This document shows, piece after piece, positions 20,484 to 30,759 of a stretch of 64,000 bases of DNA. The stretch is taken from contig NC_031674.1 in the NCBI RefSeq assembly GCF_001640025.1, forward strand, positions 4,278,001 through 4,342,000, in the 5' to 3' direction. The stretch comes from Sugiyamaella lignohabitans (lineage: Eukaryota > Ascomycota > Dipodascomycetes > Dipodascales > Trichomonascaceae). Position 1 is the stretch's first letter; every line of letters starts with the position of its first letter. The position numbers and the translations under genes are program-made. Under the pieces are notes generated by a model, which ran no database searches, was not told where the DNA came from, and worked only from the letters and a program-made list of their open reading frames with translations.

Positions 20484-20806
20484 TAGTTCGTATTTTATTC
20501 AGTTGTTGTGATCTAACTGCAAGTCTGAGGAAGTCGAAAAAAATATTGATAAGCGTCTTATCTTTTGACGATCAATTTGATCTGGTACCCTCGAAGGTAG
20601 ATAAAGCTGAGATTTGAACCTCTAACCCAAAAGGCTCACACACTGACCCGGAAATTTAATTTCATTACCTGTGACAAGAGATCTTTGTTGTGAATCGATA
20701 ATGATTGCTATCCTATTAGATAAACCTCGTTATAGATATATGGTTGTAAATAGATGTGTCACAGATTGTCTGCTGGAGATGTAACTTCTTACCTGCGACT
20801 GTAAAT
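20484..20806. other. Divergent promoter IPI1 / RQC1
   Basis: 323 bp. It contains a T-loop-like word (GGTTCAAATC on the minus strand near 20612-20621) that does not fold into a tRNA. No other feature seen. Confidence 0.5.
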
Positions 20807-22642
20807 ATGAGTAGCAGGGCCTTGAAAAAAATATACAGGGATGAATTAACGCCCAGTCCTAATCCAGACTCCGGTATGGACCGTGATGGGAAAGGTGAAG
20901 AAGAGGAAGAGGAAGTTGAGGATGAAGAAGAAGAAGAAATGGAAGAAAAAACGGCCAAGCCTGGTCAGACCAATCCCTATGCGTTATTGAATGCCGACAA
21001 TGAAGACGACAATGAAGACGACAACGAGGCCGACGACAGTACTAGTGAAGTGGAAGACAACGAGCAGCAGAAAAGTCCTATGATGTTTCCGGACGATACA
21101 AATAAAGAAGGAATTAGATCTTCTGCCGCTGCTGGAGCTAAGAAGAAGACGAAAAAGAAGAAGAGTAAAAACAAAAACAACCTTGCCAAAAAAGCAGAGC
21201 TTGGGAAAGAAGTAGACATTGATGGGTTAATTTCGGATATTGAGCAACGAACTGATAAGATGGAGACTCTTCCGACGTATATAAAATTTTTCCGTCTGGA
21301 TCCCCGAGAATTGGACTACGAGCAAGAGTTTAGAAAGCTATTCGGCAAACAAGCTCTCAAGGAATCGCAGTCACAAGCCAGTGGAAGCAATCCTATGAGA
21401 GATATGACTAGGAGTTCGGCTAGTACTGCCAAGTTACTCAAGTCTTGGGGTGGCCGCGATGGTCGCACATTTCCAGGTAGTACTAGAAAACTTGTACTTG
21501 GAAAGATCAAAGAGCATCATGTTCCTACTCTAAAGAGGGATATTCTTATGGAAGAGTTGAAAAAATCCGAAACTTCTGATTTGGTATCTCTATTCAAGTT
21601 CACGCACAGTAGGGATTATCAGGAAGCACAGATGATTTTCGAGTACACACGATCATTAGGCGATATCCAAACAACAGTGCAGCAGGTATTATCAAAGGTA
21701 TCTTATCATGTGCCTACACTTTTGGTGCTAGCAGACAACCGGACTCAAACAGGAAATCTGAGTGAAGCAGCAGACTTCTTAGAGCAAGCACTTTTAACTT
21801 TCGACCGCGGGGTGAAGTCAAATTTCAGCTTCAGTTCGGGACAATGTAGGCTCCCGTTCAAATATTTCGAAAATCGAACATTCTATTTGGTTGTCTTTGA
21901 GTACATAAAAACGTTGATGAAGAGGGGTACATGGGCTACAGCGTTTGCCTACACGAAACTGCTCTGGGGTTTGGACCCCGAAGAGGACCCATATGGCGCC
22001 GGGTTGATGATTGACTTCTTCGCTATGAGTGCTGGAAACTATTCGTATTTGATTGAACTTGCGGATGAGCCGTTCTTTAACAGACCTGGAACAATCTATT
22101 CCAGTCGACCGAATATACTGTTTTCTAAAGCAATTGCACACTATTGTCAGACAAAAGGAAGGCATACTGAGACAAGTTCGAAATATCTACATGAGGCAGT
22201 TTCAAAATATCCATGGGTTGCTGCAGATATTTTGGGCTACCATACTCCAGAAGAGGAAGCATACAACTACGATGGCCTTTTTGAGAACTCGGTAATCTCA
22301 AATGCCACCTCAGAGAACGTAGACCGGCTTGCGCCAGGCCCCGAACAGGCAATCTACAGTAGTTTATATGCTACTCAAATGAAAGGTTTTTGGGATTCTC
22401 CTGAAACACGCAGGTGGCTCCAGGAAGTCTGCAAGTCAGTGACAGCTCTTCAACCCATTAAGCAGCCATATGGAATCTCCCTTTCTATTGTGCGTTACGT
22501 CATGCTTTCCCAGCAAACTCAGACTTTTAAATACATTCCCCCGGAGATACTTGAGGGCGAAATGTGGGCCGACGATCCATTCCCTCCGGCTGATAATCTA
22601 TCTCCATATCCTGAACGGTCTAACCAGCATTTCAACGTATGA
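20807..22642 (+). CDS. RQC1: Ribosome quality control complex subunit 1 (TCF25 family)
   Basis: 611 aa from the ATG at 20807. An upstream in-frame ATG at 20756 would add 17 residues, but MSSRALKKI is the conserved TCF25/Rqc1 start. The order is a long Glu/Asp-rich tract, a Lys-rich tract (KKKTKKKKSKNKNN), and then the TCF25 domain from about residue 240 to the C-terminus. Recognisable blocks include FKFTHSRDYQEAQMIFE, YHVPTLLVLADNRTQTGNLSEAADFLEQAL, NRTFYLVVFEYIKTLMKRGTW and EDPYGAGLMIDFFA. Rqc1 joins Ltn1, Rqc2 and Cdc48 on stalled 60S subunits and supports ubiquitin-chain formation on nascent chains. It is divergent from IPI1. Confidence 0.9.
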   Translation: MSSRALKKIYRDELTPSPNPDSGMDRDGKGEEEEEEVEDEEEEEMEEKTAKPGQTNPYALLNADNEDDNEDDNEADDSTSEVEDNEQQKSPMMFPDDTNKEGIRSSAAAGAKKKTKKKKSKNKNNLAKKAELGKEVDIDGLISDIEQRTDKMETLPTYIKFFRLDPRELDYEQEFRKLFGKQALKESQSQASGSNPMRDMTRSSASTAKLLKSWGGRDGRTFPGSTRKLVLGKIKEHHVPTLKRDILMEELKKSETSDLVSLFKFTHSRDYQEAQMIFEYTRSLGDIQTTVQQVLSKVSYHVPTLLVLADNRTQTGNLSEAADFLEQALLTFDRGVKSNFSFSSGQCRLPFKYFENRTFYLVVFEYIKTLMKRGTWATAFAYTKLLWGLDPEEDPYGAGLMIDFFAMSAGNYSYLIELADEPFFNRPGTIYSSRPNILFSKAIAHYCQTKGRHTETSSKYLHEAVSKYPWVAADILGYHTPEEEAYNYDGLFENSVISNATSENVDRLAPGPEQAIYSSLYATQMKGFWDSPETRRWLQEVCKSVTALQPIKQPYGISLSIVRYVMLSQQTQTFKYIPPEILEGEMWADDPFPPADNLSPYPERSNQHFNV

Positions 22643-23374
22643 ATATGAGTGTATGTGCAACATCAGGAGGAACTCTATTTACCCTATCCCTTATCTCGCC
22701 TCAATGGTTTTTAAGTAATCTGCGTCCTGCAGGCACCGGAACATTGGGATGACAAACTCCCAGAGATAGTTAGTTTGAGCAAGAGGGCAGCAGCGCGTTT
22801 TTTTTTTTTCAGCGTAAAAATATACAAGTTCTCACCGCTAGTGTGCAAGCAGTGGCTCTGCTCGTCAATACATACTAGGAATCCTTTGCAATCATCAAAA
22901 CACTGCCCATATTTTGCATTTTATCTATGAATCATCAGCATGTCTCGGTCGTTGAGCGCCTATGTGCTTGCTTACCTACTTTTGTATATCTCCGGCCGGC
23001 TTTACGTAATATAGGGCCCGGGATGCATCGAGTTTGTGGGCTCTTTCTGCTATGAACTCCCAACCGCGGACGTAACTGCACGTGATATTACACCATCCTC
23101 AGGCTATAGACGGAACTTTGGCACTTTCGGATGCACCAAATATGCCAAGTTTGATTTTGGGATGCTAGAAAAAGATAAATACCCATACCCAATGATTGTC
23201 TTACGTGATATCAGGCCAGATTTAATATCATTTTTTCTTTTTCTCAAATTTTATATATATTTTTTTTAGTTTGACGCGCAATATAAAACCGAGAGAATTC
23301 GCGGCTTTTGATAACGTTCTTTTATTTCGCTGAGAAAGTACTTTTGCCTGTTCACTCTCTTTCATTTTTTAAAC
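22643..23374. other. Intergenic: RQC1 3' flank and CYS3 promoter
   Basis: 732 bp. It contains a 12-T run at about 22798-22809, CACGTG at 23079-23084, T-rich tracts at 23231-23268 and TATAAAA at 23282-23288, 87 bp before the CYS3 ATG. No gene seen. Confidence 0.6.
23079..23084. promoter_or_regulatory. CACGTG (Cbf1-type) box upstream of CYS3
   Basis: The hexamer sits in GCACGTGAT, 291 bp before the CYS3 ATG. Cbf1 sites are typical of sulfur-amino-acid promoters in yeasts. A factor is not proven here. Confidence 0.55.
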
Positions 23375-24577
23375 ATGACTCAAGGTTACAAATTCGGAAC
23401 TTTGGCAGTTCACGCTGGTGCTGAGCCAGACGTTTCTACTGGAGCAGTTATCGAACCAATCTCTCTATCCACGACTTTTGCTCAGAAATCTGCCGCTAAG
23501 CCTGTTGGTTCTTACGAGTATTCTCGATCTTCAAATCCCAACAGAGATTCTTTTGAAACAGCTGTAGCTGCTTTAGAGGGTGGTAAATATGCTCTTGCTT
23601 ACTCATCTGGTTCTGCGACTACTGCTAATGTCCTCCAATCTCTCGCTATCGGCTCTCATGTAGTTAGCATTGGTGATGTCTATGGTGGTACCCATAGATA
23701 TTTCACCCGCGTGGCTGACAGCCATGGTGTCGAGACTACTTTTACTAATGACATCTCTGCAGAACTGGCAGGTTTGATCAAACCAGAGACTAGACTTATC
23801 TGGATTGAGTCCCCTTCTAATCCCACTCTAACCATCACCGATATTGCTTCGGTTGCTAATATTGTTGCTGAGGTCCGTGCTACTCGTGCTGAATCTCAAC
23901 CCTTGTATTTGGTTGTCGATAATACGTTTTTGTCTCCTTACGTTCAGAATCCTCTTCGCCTTGGTGCTGACTTGGTTGTTCACTCTGTCACCAAGTACAT
24001 CAACGGACACTCCGACGTGGTTATGGGTGTTGCTATTACCAATAACGAAGTTATTCATGAAAAGCTGAGATTCCTTCAAAATGCTATTGGCGCTGTTCCA
24101 TCTGCTTTTGATTCTTGGTTGGCTCACCGTGGTTTGAAGACTTTGCATTTGCGTGCTCGTGCTGCCTCCCATAATGCACAGGCTATTGCTGAAGTCCTTG
24201 AATCCCATGTGGGCTCCTCAGTTGTTGCTGTTTCTTACCCTGGTTTGAAGTCTCACCCTCAGAGATCGGTTGTTCAACGTCAGCACAGAGATGGTCTTGG
24301 TGGAGGCATGATATCCTTCCGTATCCGTGGTGGGGCAGCAGCCGCAGACAAGTTCTGTCAGGAGACGAAGCTATTCACATTAGCAGAGTCTCTGGGTGGC
24401 ATTGAAAGTTTGTGTGAAGTTCCTGCTGTCATGACTCACGCAGGTATCCCCAGGGAAAAAAGAGAGGAGTCTGGAGTGTATGATGATCTGATTCGTTTGA
24501 GTGTTGGTATCGAGGAGACTGACGATCTCGTACATGACGTTCTTCAAGCACTCGAAAAGGCTGCTGTTGTCAACTAG
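23375..24577 (+). CDS. CYS3: Cystathionine gamma-lyase
   Basis: 400-aa PLP enzyme of the Cys/Met metabolism family, full length. It opens with GYKFGTLAVHAGAEPD. Further blocks are YSRSSNPNRD, YSSGSATTANVLQSL and WIESPSNPTL. The PLP-lysine region is HSVTKYINGHSDVVMG (Lys about 207). The C-terminal block TLAESLGGIESLCEVPAVMTH has the Glu residues typical of gamma-lyases rather than gamma-synthases. It splits cystathionine to cysteine, 2-oxobutyrate and ammonia in the cytosol. Codon use looks strongly optimised (GGT, GCT, TCT), as for a highly expressed gene. CACGTG and a TATA box lie upstream. Confidence 0.93.
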   Translation: MTQGYKFGTLAVHAGAEPDVSTGAVIEPISLSTTFAQKSAAKPVGSYEYSRSSNPNRDSFETAVAALEGGKYALAYSSGSATTANVLQSLAIGSHVVSIGDVYGGTHRYFTRVADSHGVETTFTNDISAELAGLIKPETRLIWIESPSNPTLTITDIASVANIVAEVRATRAESQPLYLVVDNTFLSPYVQNPLRLGADLVVHSVTKYINGHSDVVMGVAITNNEVIHEKLRFLQNAIGAVPSAFDSWLAHRGLKTLHLRARAASHNAQAIAEVLESHVGSSVVAVSYPGLKSHPQRSVVQRQHRDGLGGGMISFRIRGGAAAADKFCQETKLFTLAESLGGIESLCEVPAVMTHAGIPREKREESGVYDDLIRLSVGIEETDDLVHDVLQALEKAAVVN

Positions 24578-24834
24578 CTCTGCATATATCGAATTGTTTC
24601 GTATATTAGATATTTTCATTATTTATTATATTCATAATTTTACCTTACAGAACACAAGTTCATGAACTTCGCGTAGTGTCTTTATAAGGGGTTAGGCTTT
24701 TGGATCTGCAAAAGGTATACTCCATATGACAAGTAAATTCAATTAATATATTACTATATGATGGGGAAGGGGAGGAAGCAAAAAGAGTATGCATAAATAA
24801 AGCCAATGGACATAAAACTGAGAGCGGATTTCAT

Positions 24835-25587
24835 TTACAAGGTAGCAAGGACGACAGCACCCAATGCAGCACCAAGGGCGACAGCAGCATTGACTGGTTG
24901 GACGGCAGCAGCACCAGTGGCAGCAGATTTAGATGCAGAGGCCGAAGTAGTTGCAGCACTGGTAGCAGCACTAGATTGAGCAGAAGTAGAAACAGCAGCC
25001 TTGGCCTTGGTGGAGAGCGAAGAGCCGGTAGTGGCACCAGACGACGTTGCAGAATCAGTGGACGAAGAGTCAGTAGCTGAAGCAGAAGCACTGCCAGACG
25101 TAGTAGCACTAGAAGTACTATCAGATGAAGTTCCACTAGCAGAGGCAGATGCAGAAGATGCGACGCTGCTTTGAGAATCGGTACTCGTAGCACTGCCACT
25201 AGCAGCACTACTACTAGTAATTCCTTGACCAACACCTAAGATAGTGAAGTAAGGGCTGAAGTTAGACTCATCAGAGTTATCTACTGGGACAATTTCAATA
25301 GAGTAATCAGTATTGGTTCCTTGGTTAGCAGGGATATTCCAAGTGTAAGATCCAGAGTTAGCAATGTTGGAAGCAATTGTGTAAAGAGTAGTAAGGTCTT
25401 GAGATCCACCTTGTCTAAGAACAAGATTGACGTTACCAGACGTGGTGGGGTTCCAGGTAATTTTCAAAACATCATTAGCATTGGCAGTTTGTCCCCAGCC
25501 AGGGGTGACGATACTGTTGTCCGAAGAGCCAGCCATGACGGCGGCAACAGACATAATACCCACGAGAGCTCTCTTAATGCTAACCAT
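24835..25587 (-). CDS. GPI-anchored, Ser/Thr-rich cell-wall protein with Kre9/Knh1-like domain
   Basis: 250 aa. A signal peptide covers about 1-20. A compact beta-sandwich domain (about 23-120) contains IVTPGWGQTANANDVLKITW, then ITWNPTTSGNVNLVLRQG and GSYTWNIPAN. This matches the Kre9/Knh1-type N-terminal domain (Pfam PF10342) of yeast wall proteins. The rest is an uninterrupted Ser/Ala/Thr tract for O-mannosylation. It ends in a hydrophobic GPI signal (AAVALGAALGAVVLATL), with the cleavage site probably near the Gly-Ala stretch before it. A surface or wall role is likely; a specific function is not. A TATATAAAT-like box lies about 130 bp upstream. Confidence 0.85.
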   Translation of the reverse strand: MVSIKRALVGIMSVAAVMAGSSDNSIVTPGWGQTANANDVLKITWNPTTSGNVNLVLRQGGSQDLTTLYTIASNIANSGSYTWNIPANQGTNTDYSIEIVPVDNSDESNFSPYFTILGVGQGITSSSAASGSATSTDSQSSVASSASASASGTSSDSTSSATTSGSASASATDSSSTDSATSSGATTGSSLSTKAKAAVSTSAQSSAATSAATTSASASKSAATGAAAVQPVNAAVALGAALGAVVLATL

Positions 25588-27239
25588 TTTGATGTCCTTC
25601 TTTTTGAGAGAATTAACGAGTTACGAAATCAAAAAAAATTCTTAGCAACAAACAAAAGCCCTTATAACAAGAGGTTTCAAAAATCGCTGCAAAAATTGGG
25701 TGGGGATTGTTCTATTTATATACATAGGATGAGTGAAAAGTTACACCGAAACATGGCCACGCAAATGCATGCACTTGATGCATGCGCGTGAAGTTTACAC
25801 CCATCCAAATCTAGTCTACCAACCCCTTTTTATCTGCGTTGACAGTCCTGCACAAACGGTAATATGCATAGTAAGAACAGAAAATACACTGTATTTACCA
25901 CTAGTGGAGTATTCTATTAAAACCGACCAATGTGATCGGTTTCGTTGAGTGTGCTCTTGAAAGTTCCTGTCGGTTATCACAAGGGTCCACAATATAGATT
26001 TTACCGTTTCGTTGTATAGCTGCTGCTGCTGCTACTATGTCATGAAACCCACTATCTGAAGCAGTCAGCTCCCGTCTAATCCAACTTTATATGGCAACTG
26101 ACACAGCATAAACTAGTCAAGATCAAGCATGAAAAACAAGGCACCAAGCAATTTCATCAACCCAACTACCTAACTTGACACCCCACCCCATGTCTTATCT
26201 TTTTACCGCGGCGATCACTAACGCAATATTTAACAATCGGCATCCACTCCTACCCAATAGTATACAAGTGTTCTTGTTCAGAAGGCCCTTATTTTGATGA
26301 CAAAAATAGGCAATATTTCGAGCGGCTGTCAAGTAATTTATGCTATATTTAGTAACAGCCTGTGCACTGGATAACCAAGACTGCTATCACATACTAACTT
26401 TCTTTTCCTAATATTTCTCGGCATCAAAAGAACAGTGTCCAAAGCAAAGGGCTCTCTTCTCATGACAATATTGTACACAGATTCGGTGCGGTACCAGCAA
26501 CTAAGAACCTCTGCCGGGGAGACTATGCACTGTTGGCTTTCTGGTCCGGATCACAGAAAATCAATTCATGCGGCAGATCCCCGCTGCGACTATTAACCCT
26601 TTCTGGAATGAGTACCGTTGTGATATGCACGTATATCCAAGATCGATCCGAAGTAGCTAGTGGGCGAGATCACCCCCTTTCCTGCTGTGTGTTTTAGACT
26701 ACCGAACAAATGGCTGTTTGAACCCAGAAGTGAACAAATACACGTGTAAGTCGTAAGAAAAAAACTCGAAACATCCCTTTATCTCTCGGTGTATCTCATT
26801 TTGGTGTGCTACTATCACGTCTCATTTCGCTTACTTTGATACACTAATCTTATTACTACATCATCTAATGTTGTTGGATCGGTAATTGTGAGTTACGGCC
26901 GGCCGATACAGCCCCATCACCATAGACTATAAGACTCGGGTGCCAATGTTTAGTACCCGTGCTGTCAATCCGGCATCCGTTGTCGTTGTATAGGATAAAA
27001 AAGAACCCGGACTGACTTACTGAATCTCGTTAACATTGCAGCGTCAATAAGCTCGCAGCCCCTACTTCAATCATGCATAATTAGAGCCATCAATGTGACC
27101 CATCGGCCATTATTATATTCGCCAGTTAGATTTAAGGGTAGGGTTCCTATTTACCTATTTCCTAAAACAGCTATGATCATGCTCCATAGTAAATCACCAT
27201 CTCCACATGAGAGCAAATCCTAGACTAGCACCGTGTCCA
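25588..27239. other. Intergenic: GPI-protein promoter and SIL1 3' flank
   Basis: 1.65 kb between two minus-strand genes. It contains a double TGCATGC element (25758-25790), CACGTG at about 26741-26746, and AT-rich stretches. No gene seen on either strand. Confidence 0.5.
25758..25790. repeat. Double ATGCATGC element with inverted flanks
   Basis: Two ATGCATGC octamers (25765-25772 and 25778-25785) are 5 bp apart and flanked by CACGC and GCGTG. Together they make a 33-bp imperfect palindrome about 170 bp upstream of the GPI-protein ATG. It is a candidate binding site, function unknown. Confidence 0.5.
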
Positions 27240-28496
27240 TCAAAGATCATCACCCAAATGGTTACGATGCGCTTTGGGGTTGCCGAAAACCAGATGACGG
27301 GCTCGTTTAAGTTCATGATGGTACTTCTCCTCGATTGAGAGGTATTCAGAGTCGGAGTCCTCACCTGTCGGAGATAATCCTTCTTGAGCCGTTGTATCAT
27401 CATTCGATTGCAGTCTAATTGTACCACTAGCTACTTTTCCCCTTTTGTGCTGAGCAATTTGTGAATTATTCTCTTCTGCAAGCCAGCTCAAAAACTTGTC
27501 TTCAATTGAAATTGATAACGCGGGGATCTCCTTGATATTAACCAAAGTCTGAAACAGCTTATATTTAACCTCAATACTATGGTCATCTGAATGGTCAATC
27601 AAAGATTGCTGAAGAATACTAGCCCATTTTTTCAGTTCATCTTCTCTTTGTTCTTGAAATTTGTTTCTGGAGTCATCTCTATTAATTAGTTGATCCTGGA
27701 TAAGATCACAGCATTTCCTCTGAAATGTCAAATATCCAGGTTGTGATGCTGCTGCTTCCCCTCGAGACTGAAATAATTTTCTAATAATATCTCCTCCATT
27801 TGATTGAATATATTGCTCCAAGCCTCGATCGTCGTCAAGACACGCTGAAATTACATACAGTAATCGAGATTGAACATTTAAATCTGACTCAACCTGCAGA
27901 CCCTTTAGTAGTCTGGGAACAACATGAGCTTTGGAGCCGAGGGCGACTTTAAGAGAATCAGGGTTGTTTCGCAACGAAGCTCCCAACGCTCGTGCTGCAG
28001 TATTTCGAAATTCGACATCGTGTTGATCTCGGTTTAGAATAATATTGACTAGCTCTGGAAGTGCGCTGTTAACAAGAATGGTACCATATTCAATATCATG
28101 GGCTAGATCCGCTAAATTCTGCAATAGGTCATGCTGCAACATCAGTTGAGATTTGATATGTTGTATTGCTTGACTCAACTCAGGAGGTGTGTTCGCAGAC
28201 AACTTCAACTCCTCAAAATATTCTTCTAAATCACTTTTCTCATCATCTTCAGCAACATCACTATTCGGAATCACTACCACTAACCCATCGTCTGTATCGT
28301 CCGTTTCATCTTCTGGAGATAACAGCTTGGCCTCCCGTACTCCTGTGTTAAAATTTAGCCTTACATGTAACCCTGGAGGGATTTGTTCACCTTCTTCTAC
28401 TATTTGCCACTCATTGGTGGGAACGAATTCTCCAGAAGCTCTCGATATCAATCGGTGTGATGCGTAAATTATTGTGAGTATAATGCTAATTTTCAT
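27240..28496 (-). CDS. SIL1: Nucleotide exchange factor for ER Hsp70 Kar2
   Basis: 418 aa from the ATG at 28496; two upstream codons are in frame but lack an ATG. A signal peptide (about 1-22) precedes the conserved FVPTNEWQIVEEGEQIPPGL, then HVRLNFNTGVREAKL. An armadillo-like helical domain follows from about 100 to 390, including NPDSLKVAL, NVQSRLLYVISACLDDD and FQRKCCDLIQDQL. Sil1 pulls ADP from BiP/Kar2 and supports protein import and folding in the ER. The C-terminus is GDDL, only loosely like an HDEL-type retrieval signal. It diverges from the next gene across 159 bp. In S. cerevisiae SIL1 (YOL031C) adjoins OPI10 (YOL032W), which is 1 kb away here. Confidence 0.88.
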   Translation of the reverse strand: MKISIILTIIYASHRLISRASGEFVPTNEWQIVEEGEQIPPGLHVRLNFNTGVREAKLLSPEDETDDTDDGLVVVIPNSDVAEDDEKSDLEEYFEELKLSANTPPELSQAIQHIKSQLMLQHDLLQNLADLAHDIEYGTILVNSALPELVNIILNRDQHDVEFRNTAARALGASLRNNPDSLKVALGSKAHVVPRLLKGLQVESDLNVQSRLLYVISACLDDDRGLEQYIQSNGGDIIRKLFQSRGEAAASQPGYLTFQRKCCDLIQDQLINRDDSRNKFQEQREDELKKWASILQQSLIDHSDDHSIEVKYKLFQTLVNIKEIPALSISIEDKFLSWLAEENNSQIAQHKRGKVASGTIRLQSNDDTTAQEGLSPTGEDSDSEYLSIEEKYHHELKRARHLVFGNPKAHRNHLGDDL

Positions 28497-28655
28497 GGTC
28501 AATCACTGATAACCGGTATGGCAGTAGTAGTAAGTTCAAACGTGTAATCAGACGAACATTTGTGGGCATTAAGATAAGGGCAAGGGTACTATTTCGATTA
28601 GAACTTCGTCTAAACAGACGAAATTGTCACGAGGTCTACAACAGTTTACGCGTAA

Positions 28656-29501
28656 ATGGATGCCTATTCAACGACTAGAAGATATTTAGAGGATCAAATT
28701 CGATTACTGACAACGGATTTTGAAACTTCTGATCTCGAAGTAGACCAAGCAGCCGAAGAAAGAAATCTAAATGAGGTCCCTGGGCACGCTACCCATGCCA
28801 TAATATCGCCCAGTACTTTGGACAAAGCATTGCTCAAAATCAACCAAAGGCAGAAGGATTACTATACTAGGCTTTTCACACAACAGGCTTCACGGCATGT
28901 TTCTCAGCAGGTACAATCAGCCAGGTCGACTAGGATACTGAAGTCTCAAGCGGATCTCAGAGAGCACCAAACATTGAACAATATTTTTGTGGATCCCGGA
29001 ATCGCGAATTTTGTTTCGTCGGTCGATAGTCCTGACCTTCATAGCATCACGAATAATGAGATTCTTAGAATAGCCAAATTGATCATAGAGTCCTCGATGG
29101 ATGCAGAGTCCATTGATAACGACTTCAAGAAGAGCGTTGAACGTCTTAGGCGTGCCGAACAATTATATATGCGATTGTCTTCCAAGAATCACAGTATCAG
29201 ATCCCAGTTAGAGATGATCCGAAAAATGTTTGGGGATAATATTAAAATTGGCGAAGGTTTTAACAAAAATGTTTTCCTGAAAGATTCAATGCAACCACCT
29301 AGCGGGGCAACTATTCGAGATGAACTTTTACGGCTAAAAAGCCTGGTGAGAAAAATAGATTCTATTGACAACATTAATATGAAACGAGGGATAGAGCTTG
29401 TTAGAGAACATGACAGTGATGATAGTGACAGTAGTGATTTCGGATCGAATTATTTATTAAAGAGACAAAAATTCATTGTCTCTAATGATATTGATATATG
29501 A
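28656..29501 (+). CDS. Coiled-coil protein, possibly a kinetochore Nkp1/Fta4-type subunit
   Basis: 281 aa, mostly helical and charged, without signal peptide or membrane segment. The N-terminal part (TRRYLEDQIRLL, a leucine-rich helix, then LDKALLKINQRQKDYYTRLF and QQASRHVSQQV) resembles the layout of the Fta4/Nkp1 family of the CTF19/CCAN inner kinetochore. A second coiled coil lies at about 155-195 (RLRRAEQLYMRL). The C-terminal region has the acidic HDSDDSDSSDFGS and a basic LLKRQKF. The assignment rests on pattern only. Other coiled-coil nuclear proteins are possible, and a profile search is needed to decide. Confidence 0.4.
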   Translation: MDAYSTTRRYLEDQIRLLTTDFETSDLEVDQAAEERNLNEVPGHATHAIISPSTLDKALLKINQRQKDYYTRLFTQQASRHVSQQVQSARSTRILKSQADLREHQTLNNIFVDPGIANFVSSVDSPDLHSITNNEILRIAKLIIESSMDAESIDNDFKKSVERLRRAEQLYMRLSSKNHSIRSQLEMIRKMFGDNIKIGEGFNKNVFLKDSMQPPSGATIRDELLRLKSLVRKIDSIDNINMKRGIELVREHDSDDSDSSDFGSNYLLKRQKFIVSNDIDI

Positions 29502-29537
29502 AAATAAATATGAACAAAATATGGATGCAGCTTCAAA

Positions 29538-30316
29538 TCAATCTAATGTATCTAAAAAGTTGGGATTAGCGTTTATTCGAGATTTGAATTTGTTCCACCA
29601 CTCGTCGAATGCCTTCATAGGTACTTTTCCATCTGGAGTTATAAATCCACTCAGAAAATTGTAAGCATGTTGAACTATCTTGTTAGCCAAAACAGCAATA
29701 TTTTGAGGGTTTGCAGCAGCAGCTGTGGACGATGTTGAATTAATATTTCTATTCCTTCCTTCTCTTTGGGCAAGCAGCTGTGACTCGACAGTGACTATCG
29801 GCTCGATTGAAATCCCTATAGTAATGTCGAATTGCTCTACTAATTTCAGATCGTTATCCTCCATCATTGAATCATCCAAATCATATGAATTAGTCAGTTG
29901 CGATTGGTTGTTGTTGATTTTGAAAATCGCAGAAGGTTTTGCAACGGACAATCTGGGAATTGTGTTAGACAAACTTGGTGACATTGAAACCACAATATGG
30001 ATACTTACGCTCCAAGGAGTTGAAAGTCCTTTCCTGGCAGCTGAAAGTAGACCGAGGCTGCCATATCAGGTGGAATTATAGCTGATATAGTTAGTAACCA
30101 TTAGCGTCTTAAACCCATTACTATACTCACCATTTGGTAGGAGAAAGACTACGACATGGTTGACCTTTGCTCCGTCTTCGATCTGAAATGCATACTTATT
30201 CACATCAACTTGTTGAGCATCCCATTGAACTACATAGTTAGTATCATAACTAGGAGAGATAGTTTCTCGCAATGCCTTTACATACCAGGCCTACCCCCAC
30301 AGATAATTCCAAACAT
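29538..30316 (-). CDS. OPI10: Hikeshi/Opi10 family Hsp70 nuclear carrier (four exons)
   Basis: Exons on the minus strand are 30286-30316, 30131-30229, 30009-30081 and 29538-29952. Introns are 56, 49 and 56 nt with donors GTATGT, GTGAGT and GTAAGT. Each has a CTAAC branch point just before the acceptor (ACTAACTATGTAG, ACTAACTATATCAG, CTAACACAATTCCCAG). The spliced 205-aa protein reads MFGIICGGRPVQWD, AQQVDVNKYAFQIEDG, NHVVVFLLPN, AASVYFQLPGKDFQLLGAL and KPSAIFKIN. It ends with the diagnostic IVQHAYNFLSGF, VPMKAFDEWWNKF and NPNFLDTLD. Hikeshi carries Hsp70 into the nucleus under heat stress; yeast Opi10 was found through inositol-related phenotypes. All four exons keep frame and match the family end to end. 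Confidence 0.93.
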
Positions 30317-30759
30317 TGCTTTACGCCTGCTAGTTTGTCGTCAAATTGACCACCATCTTTTACGCATTCCATATAAGCTTTAGATTGGGGTTAGGTTAGA
30401 AGATAAGAGAAGCCACCTACTAGCAAAATGTCACCATTAGAGTAGCGTCAAATTCGTATAAATCTATAATGATATCATTATTTGAGAAAAAGAGATTAAT
30501 TCACAATACAATCGAATTCTTGCTTTTTTTTTGCATACCCTCACTACTTTGAAAGGTGTTCCTGACTGCCAAATAACAAAAATAGGCCAAAATTCCAGGG
30601 GTAATGCGGGGAATGAGTCGCGTAGCGCCGCACCAAATGGATGAAATTTCCCTGCCCTAGAGATTCTGACAATGTAAAAAGCCACGAAAGCGCGAAGCTC
30701 ATCTGTGCGTGTTTTTTAGGGCTAAGCAGGTGAAATATACGCGGAATCGATAGATTACA
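30317..30759. other. Divergent promoter OPI10 / p24 gene
   Basis: 443 bp between divergent genes. No RNA gene or repeat seen. Confidence 0.5.

Noticed and set aside
20590..20680. tRNA-like T-loop (GGTTCAAATC on the minus strand) between IPI1 and RQC1
   Set aside because: The surrounding bases do not form a 5-bp T stem, there is no A-box, and no matching acceptor stem was found.
24831..25235. 134-codon Leu/Val-rich frame antisense-frame within the GPI-protein gene
   Set aside because: It is a frame shadow of the Ser/Ala repeat tract; the GPI-protein frame has signal peptide, domain and anchor signal.
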